Source: Chelydra serpentina
Lineage: Eukaryota; Chordata; Testudines; Chelydridae
Length of the DNA stretch: 64,000 bases
Assembly (NCBI GenBank): GCA_037349315.1
Contig: JBAIAC010000027.1
Span: 10,545,501 to 10,609,500, forward strand
Reading direction: 5' to 3'
In this document: positions 23,189 through 35,409 of the stretch, in pieces
Layout: each line of letters starts with the position of its first letter
How positions within the stretch are numbered: the stretch's first letter is position 1
Program-made: the position numbers and the translations under genes
Notes under the pieces: model-generated
The model's database searches: none
Seen by the model: only the letters and a program-made list of their open reading frames with translations
Told to the model about the DNA's origin: nothing

Positions 23189-24120
23189 TTCATAGATTCA
23201 TAGATTCTAGGGCTGGAAGGGACCTCGAGAGGTCATCAAGTCCAGCCCCCTGCCCTCATGGCAGGACCAATTACTGTCTAGACCATCCCCGATAGACATT
23301 TATCTAACCTACTCTTAAATATCTCCAGAGATGGAGAATCCACAACCTCCCTGGGCAGTTTATTCCAGTGTTTAACCACCCTGACAGTTAGGAACTTTTT
23401 CCTAATGTCCAACCTAAACCTCCCTTGCTGCAGTTTAAGCCCATTGCTTCTTGTTCTATCCTCAGATGCTAAGATGAACAAGTTTTCTCCCTCCTCCTTA
23501 TGACACCCTTTTAGATACCTGAAGACCGCTATCATGTCCCCTCTCAGTCTTCTCTTTTCCAACCTAAACAAACCCAATTCCTTCAGCCTTCCTTCATAGG
23601 TCATGTTCTCTAGATCCTTAATCATTCTTGTTGCTCTTCTCTGGACCCTCTCCAATTTCTCCAAATCTTTCTTGAAATGCAGTGCCCAGAACTGGACACA
23701 ATACTCCAGTTGAGGCCTAACCAGCGCAGAGTAGAGCGGAAGAATGACTTCTCGTGTCTTGCTCACAACACACCTGTTAATGCAGCCCAGAATCATGTTT
23801 GCCCTTTTTGCAACAGCATCACACTGTTGACTCATATTTAGCTTGTGGTCCACTATAACCCCTAGATCCCTTTCTACCGTACTCCTTCCTAGACAGTCTC
23901 CTCCCATTCTGTATGTGTGAAACGGATTGTTCCTACCTAAGTGGAGCACTTTGCATTTGTCCTTATTAAACTTCATCCTGTTTACCCCGACCATTTCTCC
24001 AATTTGTCCAGAATATCATGCGAGACTGTATCAAATGCCTTACTAAAGTCTAGGTATACCACATCCACCACTTCTCCCTTATCCACAAGACTCGTTATCC
24101 TATCAAAGAAAGCTATCAAG
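23189..24120 (-). mobile_element. CR1 LINE, best-preserved copy, internally deleted
   Basis: The plus-strand left end has the CR1 tail in reverse complement (CATAGATTCATAGATTCTAG, GGAAGGGACCTCGAGAGGTC). The minus-strand frame 23278-23994 encodes 238 residues of the ORF2 C-terminal region, including LHLGRNN, DLGVIVDHKLNMSQQC, LPLYSALVRPQLEYCVQFW, LERVQRRATRMIKDLE, LEKRRLRGDMIAVFRYLKG and HWNKLPREVV. Upstream, 24009-24120 encodes the RT segment [18 protein letters not shown], which joins at 24008/24009 directly to DKLEKW. The roughly 100 residues normally between them, with the FADD catalytic motif, are missing. One frameshift lies at about 23990 just after EKW. The copy is 5'-truncated at about 24120 and cannot make active reverse transcriptase. 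Confidence 0.95.
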
Positions 24121-25448
24121 TTCTACATCATGGGCAGAAAAATCCATCCTGAGGATCTGGCTCAACCTTTTCTAAGAGTTACCCCAGTGGTATCTGAGAT
24201 ATCACAGTTCCCCCATGCTTGGATTAGGAAAATAACTGTGGTGGTATCAGACATGTTAGCAGATGCAGACTTTTGAATGGCAAAAAGCGTACATGGGAAT
24301 GATGAATGAAGCTAAACCCCAAAGCATACACAACTGGTGCTCCTGGCAATCGTAAGTAACGTTATAAGATAAACTCAGAATTAAAATACACCACACCATC
24401 TAAACTTCAGGTTTGAGTGATTCGGATTTACTTGAGGTCTGAGCGCTATCCCTGGGGACCTGATTTATGGAGCAAGAAAGTCAAAACATGTGTTATTCAG
24501 TTTAGTAAAATGGAACAGCAGCATACTTGCCTGACAGGCATAAGATTTCAAAATATGTCGAACAGGTGGCTGCGTAGTTGCTGGGTGTTGGAGAGAGGGC
24601 ATGCAAACAAGCTTGCTCTGATTCCAGGGAGAGGATTGCTTAGTTATCCAATGACTGAGTAATTTGAGTGGCAGAAGGGAGGGAATGTGAAAAAAAGAGG
24701 ATAGAATTTGTTAAGAGGATTTATCCCTTTCATCTCTGTAAGAACTAGAGAATCCAAGAGAGAAAAAGCACAAAGCTCACAAAAAAAACCCACAACAGCC
24801 CAAAACATGTACACACATGGCTCTTGATCATCTGTTCAGACAGAATGGAAACAAGTCTTAATTAACTCTTGATGCAGTGTCAGAATAATGATAAACGATG
24901 CCATGAAAGCAGAGAAATGTTTTCCATTGCCTGCATTTGGCTTCTGCCGGGGAAGATGGTTCACCCCTTGGATTTTCATGTACACATCCATCATTGTAAG
25001 ATTTTTACACTTACCTTCTTACACAGAAAATTATGTCTTAAGAAGAGACTGGTGCTGAGTCTGGGGTAATCCTATTTGCTTTTCATACAACAATACACAC
25101 CTGAGACTCTTAAGAATTTGTTCTTAATTCAAGCTTTCTGCTTGCCATTTATTTCTGTCATATACACTGTTTATATTGATCAGTCATTACCAGCGTTCTT
25201 TACTACTGGAAGCATCAGACGGCTAAAAATACCTCCTCTACAGCAGAAGATGGATGTGTCCTTTCAATAATCAAAGTTATGGACCAAATTCTCTGCTGGC
25301 ATAATTCCACTGAAGCCAATGGAGTTGCACCAGCGTTTGACCTATGTGCCTGGATTCTCAGTAATATTATGGGTACAAATGAGTAAAAAGGGCATAAGTG
25401 ATGTTTAAGCCCTTTTTAATATCCCTTTACACAGCTAGAGCAGTAGAA
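24121..25448. other. No gene seen
   Basis: AT-rich. A weak copy of the 'CCACTGAAGCCAATGG' centred palindromic repeat is at about 25280-25330. Short chance frames only. Confidence 0.5.
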
Positions 25449-25453
25449 AGGAC

Positions 25454-25916
25454 TGTGGCAGGGGCAGGGGTAAAATCCCCCTTTAAAGCCCTGCCAAACT
25501 GCTGGCTGCGGCCTGCTCCCTGGCCCAGGGTAGGGCTGCAGGTATCCAGCAGGCAGACCAGCTGCAAGCCCTAATGAGGGCCAGCTCAGAGGAACAGGCT
25601 GAGCTAAGTGCTGGCAGCTGGGCGGAGTCAGGAGGGCTATAAAGCCCAGGGCAAACCTCAGAGGAGGGGCTAGCCTGAGAGGAGACAGGAAGGGGGTTTA
25701 GCTGTCGTCTCACAGTGGCGGGAAACCTCAAAGGGCTAGGAGACCCTGGGGAGGGTCTGTGGGGCACTAACTGTTGGGGGATCTGGGAACAGCACAAGCA
25801 CTATAAATAAAGACACTTGGGTGAATCGGCGACAGCAGGTGTTGGGACTCTTTATTGCACCAGCCAAACACAGGGCGTAGGGAAGAGAGGGAGAAACCTG
25901 CGCGGACCCTGTGACG
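25454..25916 (+). mobile_element. Probable solo LTR, 463 bp
   Basis: It starts TGTGGCAGG and ends CTGTGACG, close to the TG...CA rule with a final A-to-G change. Identical 5-bp direct repeats AGGAC flank it (25449-25453 and 25917-25921). Inside are a TATA-type motif TATAAAG at 25638-25644 and a polyadenylation signal AATAAA at 25806-25811, in LTR order. No internal retroviral or Gypsy sequence adjoins it on either side, so it would be the product of LTR-LTR recombination. The parent family is not identified. Confidence 0.7.
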
Positions 25917-25921
25917 AGGAC

Positions 25922-27159
25922 CTTCACATATCTGACAGTTCAGGCCAATACATTTACATATGGATCTCTCTCATGACTGTAGCATCAGAGACACAATTGT
26001 TACTTACACGCACCCAAGCGGTATCTTTTTTGTGATGCAGGCACTCACTGTAGCGAGATACTATTACAGGAGAAGAAACGGTGGAACCCTCTGCCAAAAC
26101 CCCAGTGGAAGATTGAGCTGGTAGGTGGAGGAGCTGAGCATAAGGGCTACTGCTTTGAATGGTATATTAGACCTGTTGGGCCAGATGGTAAACTTGGTTG
26201 CCTCAGTGTAAATCCAAAGTAACTGTACTGAAACCAATGACGTTGCTCTGGATTTACGCCAGTGCAACCAAGATTACCATCTGGCCTATTTCTGTCACGT
26301 TCAAAGGGGCCAGTTACCTGGAGTTTTGTCCCCAAAGAGGTTTAGCAAAGATCTCATGTTTTCCCGTTTTAGATACATACCAAGAAAGTCTTGGAATAAC
26401 ACATCCAGTATGTGAACTTAACTAAGGAGAATACAGATATATTTCATTGGTCTCTTTGAAGCAGCACTCTGGCCAATTTCCTTTCTGCTTGCAATTCTCA
26501 TTTGGCCTTATCTTTGCAGCAAAGCAGAGAGATAGCATGTATTTTTCATATTTAATTTCTTTCCATTTTTAATAAAGAAAATCTGAAGAACAGTTTTGTT
26601 CAAAGAGCTGTCTTCCATGGGATAAAAGGAATGGGGGTGTCTGCACTAACAATTACTATCAAACAAGATTTTGATTGACTTCAGGGACAATAATGCAGCA
26701 TATGAAGAAATTCCATTAAATCAATAGAAGTCAGGAGCCTATACTCCTTTGAGGATCTGGGCCATGGAGCCTCCAATTTATATTATATATATGAACTGCA
26801 TGTGTAATTTCGATTATCAAAAATCATGGGGCTGAGCCTCAGCTAGTATACATTTGTATACCCCCAGAGGTTGATATAACTGATTGATTGTACTAATTGA
26901 TGTACCAATTTACACTGTCTGAGCTTCTGGCCCATTGTACGTATGGGGCCATAAGTTTATATAGCCTTTTACAAACATGGAGTACGATATGTTCCCTGTC
27001 CCAAAGGGGATGTCTACACTGCATTGTAAACCTGGGCTCAGACTCAGGTTTGAGCCCAAGCTCCACTCTCACACACACACCTCTGTCTTATTAGGGTCAA
27101 GCTATGTAATTTTGCAGTGTGGATGCTGCTCAAGCCAAAAACCCAAATCAGTCTTTGCA
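25922..27159. other. No gene seen apart from one palindromic repeat
   Basis: AT-rich. The palindromic element at 26179-26286 is entered separately. A CA microsatellite of about 6 units lies near 27068-27080. Confidence 0.5.
26179..26286. repeat. Palindromic MITE-like repeat, 108 bp
   Basis: Arms 26179-26215 and 26250-26286 (37 bp each) match at 30 positions in reverse complement, both starting GGCCAGATGGTAA and containing CTTGGTTGC and GTAAATCC. The 34-bp centre contains ACTGAAACCAATGACG, a decayed form of the shared palindrome core. A diverged relative is at 31161-31237. Confidence 0.8.
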
Positions 27160-28949
27160 CCGGTCTTTAATAAATTTCATCTTGTTGATTTCAGACCAAT
27201 TCTCCAATGTGTCGATGATTTTGAATTCTAATCCTGTTCTCCAGGGTGCTTGCAACCTCTCCTAGCTTGGTATCAGCTGTAAATTTTATATGCATGTTCT
27301 CCACTTCATACCCAAGTCATTAATGACACTCCTGACTAGCACTGGATTCAGAACTGCTCCCTGCAGGTCCTCTCTATGTCCTCTCCATTGACAGTGAACC
27401 ATGGATAGCTACTCTGAGTACAATCTTTCAACCAGTTGTGCACGCACATTACTGTAATTTCCTTCAGACTATATTTTCCTAGCTTGCTTATGAGAATGCC
27501 ATGTGAGACTACGTCAAAAGCCTTACTAAAAATCAAGATATATCACATTTACAACTTCCCCCCCGCACCCACTACACAAGTAACCATGTCAAAGGAGGGA
27601 ATTAAGGCTAGACTGGCATGATTTGTTTGAGACAAATCCATGTTGGCTATTACTTATACACCTATTATCTTCCAGGTGCTGACAAACTGGTTTTTAAATA
27701 ATCTGTTCCAGTACCTTTCCAGGTATTGAAGTTAGGCTGACTGGCTTATAATTCTTTGGGTCCTCTTTATTCCCCCTTTTAAAGACAGGTACTATATTTG
27801 CCCTTCATCAGTCCTGCAGGACCTCACTGGTCTCCTGTGACTTCTCAAACATAACTGCTACCAGTTCCAAGATTGATTCAATTAGTTCTTAAAATTCCAG
27901 GGAAGAATTTCACTGAGCTCTGCCAACTTCTGAATACCTTTAACTTATCTAAATATTCTTTAGCCTGTTCTTTCCCTGTATCGGCTTGCTTTCTAGCCCC
28001 TCATTAATAATAATTGTGTTAAGGATCTAGCCACAATTTACCTTTTTAGTGAAGGCTGAAGAAAAAATAGACATGACACACCTCAGCCTTCTTGATGTCA
28101 CCATTAGCTCTTTTCCCACTGAGTAGAGGACCTACACTTTCCTTTGTCTCTCTCTTACTCCTAATGTACTTATAAAACCTCTTCTTATTGCCTTTTATGT
28201 CCCTTGCTAGGTGTAACTCATTTTGTGCCTTAGCCTTTCTGATTTTGTCCTTATATATTTGTGCTATTCTTTCATACTCATCTTTAGGCATTTGTGCATC
28301 TTTCCACTTTTTGTAGGATTCTGTTGAGATTTTTCAAGTTGCTAAAGAGTTCTTGATGGAGTTTTATTGGCATCTTGCTGTTCTTCTTATCTTTCCTTCA
28401 TATCAAGATAGTTTGCTGTTGCACATTTAACATTGTCTCTGAGAAACTGCCAGCTCTCCTTCCCTCCTTTTTTCCCCTTCAGATTTTTGTCTCATGGGGC
28501 ATTACCTACCCATTCTATGAGTTTGTTAAAGTCTGCTTTTTTGATGTCCATTGTCCTTATTTTGCCACTCATTCCTTCCTTCCCTTAAAATTGTGAAATC
28601 TATCCTTTCATCATCACTTTCACCCAAAGTGCCTTCTTCCTTCAGATTCATCACTAATTTGTTCTTGTTAATCAGGATCAAGTCTAAAATGGCTGCTGCC
28701 TAGTTACTTCCTCCACTTTCTGAAACAAAAAGTTGTCCCTAATATATTCCAATAAGTTATTGGACATTGTGTTTTGCCATATTACTTTTTCACAAGATGC
28801 CTGAGTAATGGAAGTCCCCAATTGCTACCAAGTTTGTGTTTTGGATATGTCTGTTATTTGTTCTAGAGATACCTTATCCACCTCCTCCTCCTGATTTGGT
28901 CCATGACATCATCCTGTTTTTTTCTCCTTTTATCTTCACCTAAGACTTT

Positions 28950-28999
<50 letters not shown>

Positions 29000-29620
29000 C
29001 TTGGTGTATAATGCAAAACCTCCTCTCTTTCTCCTTTGCCTGTCTTTCCTGAACAAGTTCTATCATTCTATACTAATACTGCAGTCATGAGATTTATCCC
29101 ATCAAGTCTTTGTGGTGTCAATTAAGTCATAATTTAATTTATATACTAATACTTCCAGTGATTCCTCTTTATTCCCCATACTCTTTGCATTTGTTTAGAC
29201 ATCTAAGATGTTGAGCAGATTCTTCCATTTTTATCTCTTGTTGCTCCTGCAACCCTATTGTAATTTCTCATTTTGCCCCAACATCTAGCCCTCTATTAAG
29301 GTCACTTTTTTTTATAACTGCCTATTGGCTTTTGTCACATGCCCCTTTTGAACATACATTAAAGCTGTCCTCACTAGATCGGTAAATCAGTGCATGAAAA
29401 TGTTCTTTCCCTTCTTGGTCAGGTGGACCCCATCTCTTCCCAACAGTCCTCCTTCCTGGAGCAGCGTCCCATGGCTGAAAAAGCCAAAGCCCTCCCTTTA
29501 ATACCATCTGCATAGCAATACTTTTCATTGTGTTCTACTACTGGTAAACGACTTTATTATTACCCAGGATGTCTTTTTCTAACTGGTCTCTCTCATTCTT
29601 TCATAAGTCCCCTGTATGAC
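27160..29620 (-). mobile_element. Long decayed CR1 LINE, antisense (RT to endonuclease part)
   Basis: Reading from 29620 down, the order is a remnant of the endonuclease region, a linker frame at 28046-28291 ([36 protein letters not shown]), then the RT. The RT retains [16 protein letters not shown] near 27480-27545 but an extra T near 27530 breaks the frame between LDF and SKAF. Near 27272-27283 the family's F-A/T-D-D catalytic box reads F-T-A-D, so the first Asp is lost. The 3' UTR and ORF2 C-terminus are missing beyond 27160. An uninterrupted (TA)n tract sits inside at 28954-28996. This is the longest element in the window and is clearly dead. Confidence 0.85.
28954..28996. repeat. (TA)n microsatellite inside the CR1
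   Basis: Forty-three bases of perfect alternating TA. Sequence on both sides aligns with the CR1, so the tract expanded within the dead element. Confidence 0.95.
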
Positions 29621-30775
29621 ATTGTGTTGTGCTACCAATTGACATAACTTCTAATCACATGAGGGCCTTTGGAGAATTCCTAAAATGATGAGCACAAGCA
29701 TTTAATTTCGGAAGTTGTTTAACGTAGTTAACAAGCAAATGGATTTGGGAATGGGATGTATTAGAATAAACAAAGTGAATATACCCAGATCCTGTTCAGT
29801 TCAGGATTCTGTCAATCTAGTTATGTACACAAATCTAGAAAAATAATAAGGTAAACTGTACAGGGTAATAGCAGTCATTATTAACACCTACTGGATATTT
29901 GGGTAAGGAAATGTTGAGAACATCCTGGGAAGAGAAAGGCATGTGGTTTTATTTTTTGCCAACAACCCACACTTCATTAATTTGTGCATTTAACCATTCT
30001 AATTAATGAAAAAACATTTGAAAAACAATGTTTAAATATGTTAGGTTTAATTGAATCAAATATTTAATAGCCCTGTAATTAATCTTCTAACTGTTAATGA
30101 GTTGAATGATGGCTCACCTGCAGTTTGATTTATAACGTCAACCTGACTCTAGAAAGTAAGCTATCCAGCACTTTATTCTACGTTTATGCATTTTACATAT
30201 GCATTCAAATGTAAGCCAATACTTCGCACCATATGGGCCAAATTTAAACATGTTGTAAATGGATGCAACTCCATTAACTTTACCCTTGAGCTTACCCTGG
30301 CATACGCCAATAATACTTAGAACGTATGGTCTATAATGCTTTTAATTTATAAAGCAATGTTCAGCAACTAAGGACTGGATTCTGGCAGCCTTCCTTAAAC
30401 TGAGAAGATTGGTATATGGTAAGCCAGCTCAAGTAAGGGGCCCCAAAAGCAAACATTAATAAAATATTAACAATAATCCATGATTTTAAGCTGCTGTCCT
30501 TGAAGAATTTATGGACTGTCTGGCATGTGACATCAGAGATAGTTGTTTCTCTTTTCCTTGTGTCTTCTTTCTCACGTATTCATTTTATCCTCCCATTTTT
30601 CCCTCCTCTTCCCTCCCACTCACCATTCCCTGGACGATGGGATTGGGATATCACAGTAAGCCACCCTTATTGCGAGCAGTAGGGCTGCAAAATGAGAGCA
30701 TGTGATAGAATGGGCAGAAAGAATTTTAAAAGAATAAAAGATCAAACATGATCATTAGAGACAGACATGGCACTA

Positions 30776-30777
<2 letters not shown>
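29621..30777. other. No gene seen
   Basis: AT-rich. A weak palindromic copy may lie at about 30236-30305 (GGGCCAAATTTAAACATG, GATGCAACTCCATTAAC). A pyrimidine-rich patch at 30585-30630 yields overlapping chance frames. Confidence 0.5.

Positions 30778-30827
<50 letters not shown>
30778..30827 (+). repeat. (GT)25 microsatellite
   Basis: Fifty bases of perfect GT repeat, followed by ACGTACACACC. Perfect tracts of this length are normally polymorphic. The plus-strand 72-codon frame through it (Cys-Val repeats) is an artefact. Confidence 0.98.
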
Positions 30828-30830
<3 letters not shown>

Positions 30831-31160
30831 TACACACCCTTATCCACAATGTTGTGACAGGAAAATGGCTACACTGCATTCCGTGCTCTTCTTTGCGACT
30901 CATATGTTTCTCTCTCCACTGCTAACATTATCACTGTTAACAACTACAAGTAGTGCTGTATGCTGATAAGCCCCAGGGGAAGAAATGTCTGTTGACTTTC
31001 TGAATTAAGAACTTTCAGTCCTACTTAAAATAAGCCATTTTGACAAGCTGATGTATAAGATTATTTATCACGCACTATAGTGCTATACAATGCGCTTATA
31101 CTTCTATGTTATGGATCGTTTCCTAAAGAGGGTACCAATAATATAAAAAAAACAACACCA

Positions 31161-31237
31161 CATCCTCAGCTGGTGTAAATTGTCATCAGTCCATTGAAGT
31201 CCATGAGGCTTCACCAGTTCACAATAGCTGAGGCACT
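31161..31237. repeat. Palindromic 'CAGCTGGTGTAAAT' repeat
   Basis: The left arm CATCCTCAGCTGGTGTAAAT and the right arm CACCAGTTCACAATAGCTGA meet at TCCATTGAAGTCCATGAGG, the same type of centre as in other palindromic repeats here. Decayed relatives are at about 2460-2530, 48930-48985 and 59736-59828. Confidence 0.65.
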
Positions 31238-31315
31238 AGCCTCTCATTTCAATAATTCAATACGTTAATATCTCAAAAACATGATACATGTTACATCCCA
31301 ATAGATACTATTACT

Positions 31316-31431
31316 ATTGTATTACCATAGCACCTAGGACAGCACTGTGGGAGCAGGACCACATTGTGCTAGGGGCTGTACAAACACAGAACAAAAAGAC
31401 AGTCCCTGCCCAAAAGAGCTTGCAATCTAAG
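31316..31431 (-). repeat. Old L2/CR1-clade or MIR-like tail, antisense
   Basis: The plus strand reads AGCACCTAGGACAGCACTG, CATTGTGCTAGGGGCTGTAC, AAACACAGAACAAAAAGACA, GTCCCTGCCCAAAAGAGCTT. This is the clearest copy in the window of the tail also seen at 62-180. Confidence 0.7.
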
Positions 31432-32585
31432 TAATATTTTCAATTTTTCCAAGAAGCTCACTTTCACTGGTGACCTGAGAATACACCATGTACATAGAAA
31501 TCTACTGTGCCACCTAGTTTTTTTCCTCCTGTGTTATATAAAGTACCAATTGAGTTAAAGTAATAAAGAACAAGACCTACAATTCTGAGCTTTCTGGGAG
31601 AATTCAAGTCTGACACATTGAGAACAAAAGCCTCGGGCTTATTTCCAAAGTGCAAGGCAATCTACTGTGTACAGTGCTAGTTCTTAATATATTTTTCAAA
31701 ATTCCAGTGATAACAGACTCTTTTTGCTTCAGTCAGCTATTAACATATGAAGATCGCTCAGGTACTTAAGTAATTTTTCTAGATGCTTGTGCTGAAGACT
31801 TCAGAACACCCGCAATTTGTTATATGGTATGTCAGCCTCGTTCTATGAGAGCAGAATCAATCAGTCTGCTGTTAATAATGCACAACATTCCTCTTCCAGC
31901 ACAACGTGCCGCTTGTGCATCTTTGCATTATGTCTTTACGCGTTGATTTTCCCTGTTAATTGCACACCATGCTTGATGGTTAGTGTACTAAAGTCTACTG
32001 CTACTGATGGATCATGGATTCTAAGTTTCAAAAGGATTCTTATCTTAAATAAAAGGAGAATAATTAGGCCCAGATTATGCCACCCTTACAGTACGCATGC
32101 GTGTATTACAATCCAACACTCCTCAAATAACCCCACTGAAATCAATGGTTCTTATAGAATTAGGTACTATTTCATATAATTTCATACAAGTGTGGTAGAA
32201 TCTGGCCCCTAGTCATTGATGACTGACCCATGAAAAATTCAAATAGGATTCAAAATAGGACCCAATATTGGGGTCCTTGTAGAAACCTCTCCTCCCCTTT
32301 CCATATTTCTCACTCTCTCTAATTCCAGCTCCTCTCCCTGTCACCTAATGGGCCCTGATCTTCCAGTCTCCATTGCACCAAAGGAAGCGCTCATGCCCAT
32401 ATCCAACTCTAGCCCCTCACCAGGGTCCCCAACCTTTTGTGATTATCCATCATATCTGGCATATTCTTGCTGCTCTTCGTCCAGCTGCTCTAGTCACATT
32501 TTCTGTTCTCTAGAACAATGGCAGTTCAAAGTTGCTCCAGAATGAGGTTCCCCTCCTGCCCCATTTATGGCAGGATATGCCCCAA

Positions 32586-33260
32586 TCATAGAAACATAGG
32601 ACTGGCAGGGACCTCATAAATCATCTAGTCCAGTCCCCTGCACTGAGGCAGGACTAAGTGTTACCCAGGCCATCCCTGAAAGGTTTGTCTCACCTGTTCT
32701 TAAAAACCTCCACTGACAGATTCCACAACCTCCCTAGGTAATTTGTTCCAGTGTTTACTACCCAGTTAGGAAATTTTTCCTACTGTCTAGCCTAAATCTC
32801 CCTTGCTTCAATTTAAGCCCATTGCTTCTTGTCCTGTTCTCAGTGGATAAGAAGAATAATGTATCACCCTCCTCTTTAGAAGAGCCTTTTACATCCTTGA
32901 AGACTGTTATGTCCCCCTTCCATCTTCTCTTCTCCAGACTACACAAAACCAGTTTTTTCAATCTTTCCTCATATTTTCTAGACCGTTAATAATTTTTCTT
33001 GCTCTCCTCTGGACTTTCTCCAATATGTTCACATCTTTACAGAAGTGTGTTGCCCAGATCTGGACACAATACTCTACTCCACTTAACAGTGCTGAGTAGA
33101 GTAGAAATATTACTTCTCATGTCTTGCTTACAACACTCCTGCTAATGCATCCCAGAATGATGTTTGCTTTTTTTTTTGCAACAGTATTACATTGTTGATT
33201 CATATTTTTGTGATCCACTATTACCCTCAGATCCTTTTTGGCAGTACTCCTTCCTAATCT
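32586..33260 (-). mobile_element. CR1 LINE 3' part, antisense
   Basis: Begins with the reverse-complemented tail CATAGAAACATAGGACTGGC and CTCATAAATCATCTAGTCCA. The minus strand then encodes fragments of the ORF2 end (for example LCSLEKRRWKGDITVFKDVK and GLKLKQGRFRLDSRKNFL) with frame breaks, ending near the DLGVIV-equivalent region at about 33250. A T10-11 run near 33167 is internal. It is a more decayed copy than 23189-24120 and is truncated about 160 bp short of the equivalent of 23994. Confidence 0.9.
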
Positions 33261-33567
33261 CTAGGGCTCACAAGGTATCGAAGACAACAATGAGTCTATC
33301 AGTGGTTGACAGGCCACCTGAAGTTCCACCAGGAATTAATTTTGCACTACAGTATAACAAAAGATAAGAGACTTATTGCAAGTAAAAAATACTTTGGATG
33401 TAGTAGTAAAAGATGCCTGACAGAACCAGTCTCAGCCTTCTAAGAACTTTGTGTTCATTCCATCTCATTTTCTTAACTCGTTCATCGACTTGTAATTAGG
33501 AGTGAACTAGTTTCTATCTTTTTGTTCACTTGTTGTACCATGAAGAACGGTGAAATCATTTAGCAGG
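33261..33567. other. No gene seen
   Basis: Short AT-rich stretch between the CR1 and the next repeat tail. Confidence 0.5.
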
Positions 33568-33660
33568 GACTGGCTATTCTGTGTTTGTACTGCACCTAGC
33601 ACAATGGGGTCCTGGTCCATGACGGGGGCTCTTAGTTGCTACAATGATCAAATAATAAAG
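33568..33660 (+). repeat. Old L2/CR1-clade or MIR-like 3' tail
   Basis: GGCTATTCTGTGTTTGTACT, GCACCTAGCACAATGGGGTC, CTGGTCCATGACGGGGGCTC and a final AAATAATAAA tail match the family seen at 4690-4800 (sense) and 31316-31431 (antisense). Confidence 0.75.
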
Positions 33661-35409
33661 GATATTGGGAAGTATTTTGAGCAAATTTGGTCTGGATTAT
33701 GGTCTCCTGGGGGGGAAAAAACCTCTCAATTCTTCATGGTTCACATAATACCTCCAACAACCAACAATGTCGAGTTTCATTGAGTACTCCCCATTACATT
33801 AAGGTTTTCCTTTACCTTTCTTGGTTTTCCCATCATTTTCACTGGCCTAATAATTATATCTCTGTTAGCTTTCATGATAGGTGCAAGCCTGGAAGCCTTA
33901 TAATCAGCATAATCAACAATAAACTGTGGAATTAATTGACTTGTACATAAATGTATTAAAATAGTTGTAAAACAAAATTTAACAATAAGATATACTTCAT
34001 CATGTATTATTTATCCCCACACCATTAGCTCATTACATTAGGAATGTACAAAGTAGTTACTGCTCAGTAACTAAGTCAAATTAATACACAATTAAAATAC
34101 AAAATGAGACTGAGTAATTGTATTTAATCTCCCTGTTTACAGACCTGCATGTTAAAGTGGGAGGTGATTTCCAATCTGCCTGGGAGGCATGATCACCAAA
34201 TCTCCTCCCACAAAACTGAATTGTCACTCTTAGGCAGTCATGAATCCATGATGCCACATGCATAGGAAAGCAAACTCTTGTAGCTCCGAATGGTTACCAC
34301 ATTGACCCTGACTTCTCTGAACCAATGAACAACATGACCTGTCCAGAATTAAGAGTAGTAGTAAGAGTTAGTTCACATGTAGACTTAGTTACAAACATTT
34401 TATAATTTAAAGTGAATGTAGCTGCCATAAAAGATGCAAGGAAGTCTCTCTTTTGGGCCCTGATTCAAAACCAATGGAAAAAACTTATTGACTTCAATAG
34501 GCTTTGGTTCTGGTCCTTTATCTCCAGTACAGGTATATCAGAGAGCAGCAATGCCCCTGCACTAGCCTGCCAACATACATACGCACATGTAAGAAGTTGT
34601 GCACTTTTCATGAATATATTGTTACACTGCATACCATGTCATCCATAGATAGCATTCTCCGCTCCATCTACCAAGAGGGTACATGAGTGCCCTACAAATC
34701 TGAAGCAGTTCTAATCTGAAACAACTTTTCTTTACTGTCCTTCTTTTCAATATATGTGGCAAATGTTCAGGTACTTCACTGATATTGTACTTCCACTCCT
34801 AATCATTCCCTCACCTAATTCCAAGAGAAAGCAAAGTGAGGTGTTTTTTGTTTGCTACATTTCTCAATGGCACAAAGGGAAAGCTAAAGCAAAGAGATGG
34901 GTGTAGGCCTTGGAGCCCTTGGCTTAACTAACAGCGTGAGCCAAAGCTGTAAACCAGAGTAGGCCTGCCCTTGGCAAACTAGCAATATACCAGTTATTGG
35001 CTAACACCAACTAAGCACATTCCTGACCTAAAAGAATGGTACAGAAACACCCAGAGCGCCCAAGTCACTGCATCAACACGTTCCTAGGAAATAGTACAAA
35101 AAACACACAACCCTCTCGTAAAATAAAGAAAAATGTTTGGTTCAAACTAGCAAGTACAAAACAACAACAAAAACTATATAAAATGTAGTATGTAACTTAT
35201 TTATATTAATGTAAAACAATAAAAGGGGTAGCTTTGTGCCAGCCTAGGGAACACAATTCTGGTGTCCCAATTAAGCTAATATATTGTCACAGGCATACAT
35301 GTGTTAGTGTACCTGTAGCTCCTTGAGGTTCTAGTACCATGCTTTGTCAACAATGAACCTGGTTGAGGGGCAAAAGGTCCTTAATTTTGCCCTGAATAAT
35401 AACGCTTTT
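33661..35409. other. No gene seen; one short palindromic repeat
   Basis: AT-rich. At 34455-34518, GGGCCCTGATTCAAAACCAA and TTCAATAGGCTTTGGTTCTG are facing arms, a relative of 9397-9462. No exon recognised. Confidence 0.5.

Larger units (their letters stand above)
30828..32585. other. No gene seen; two old repeats
   Basis: Besides the repeats entered at 31161-31237 and 31316-31431, the stretch is AT-rich with only short frames. The plus-strand frame at 31817-32179 (120 codons) has no recognisable product. Confidence 0.5.

Noticed and set aside
23278..23994. 238-codon frame as a host gene
   Set aside because: Residue patterns such as LPLYSALVRPQLEYCVQFW and LERVQRRATRMIK are diagnostic of CR1 ORF2, and the CR1 tail follows directly.
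30748..30966. Plus-strand frame with a Cys-Val repeat
   Set aside because: It is a read-through of the (GT)25 microsatellite.
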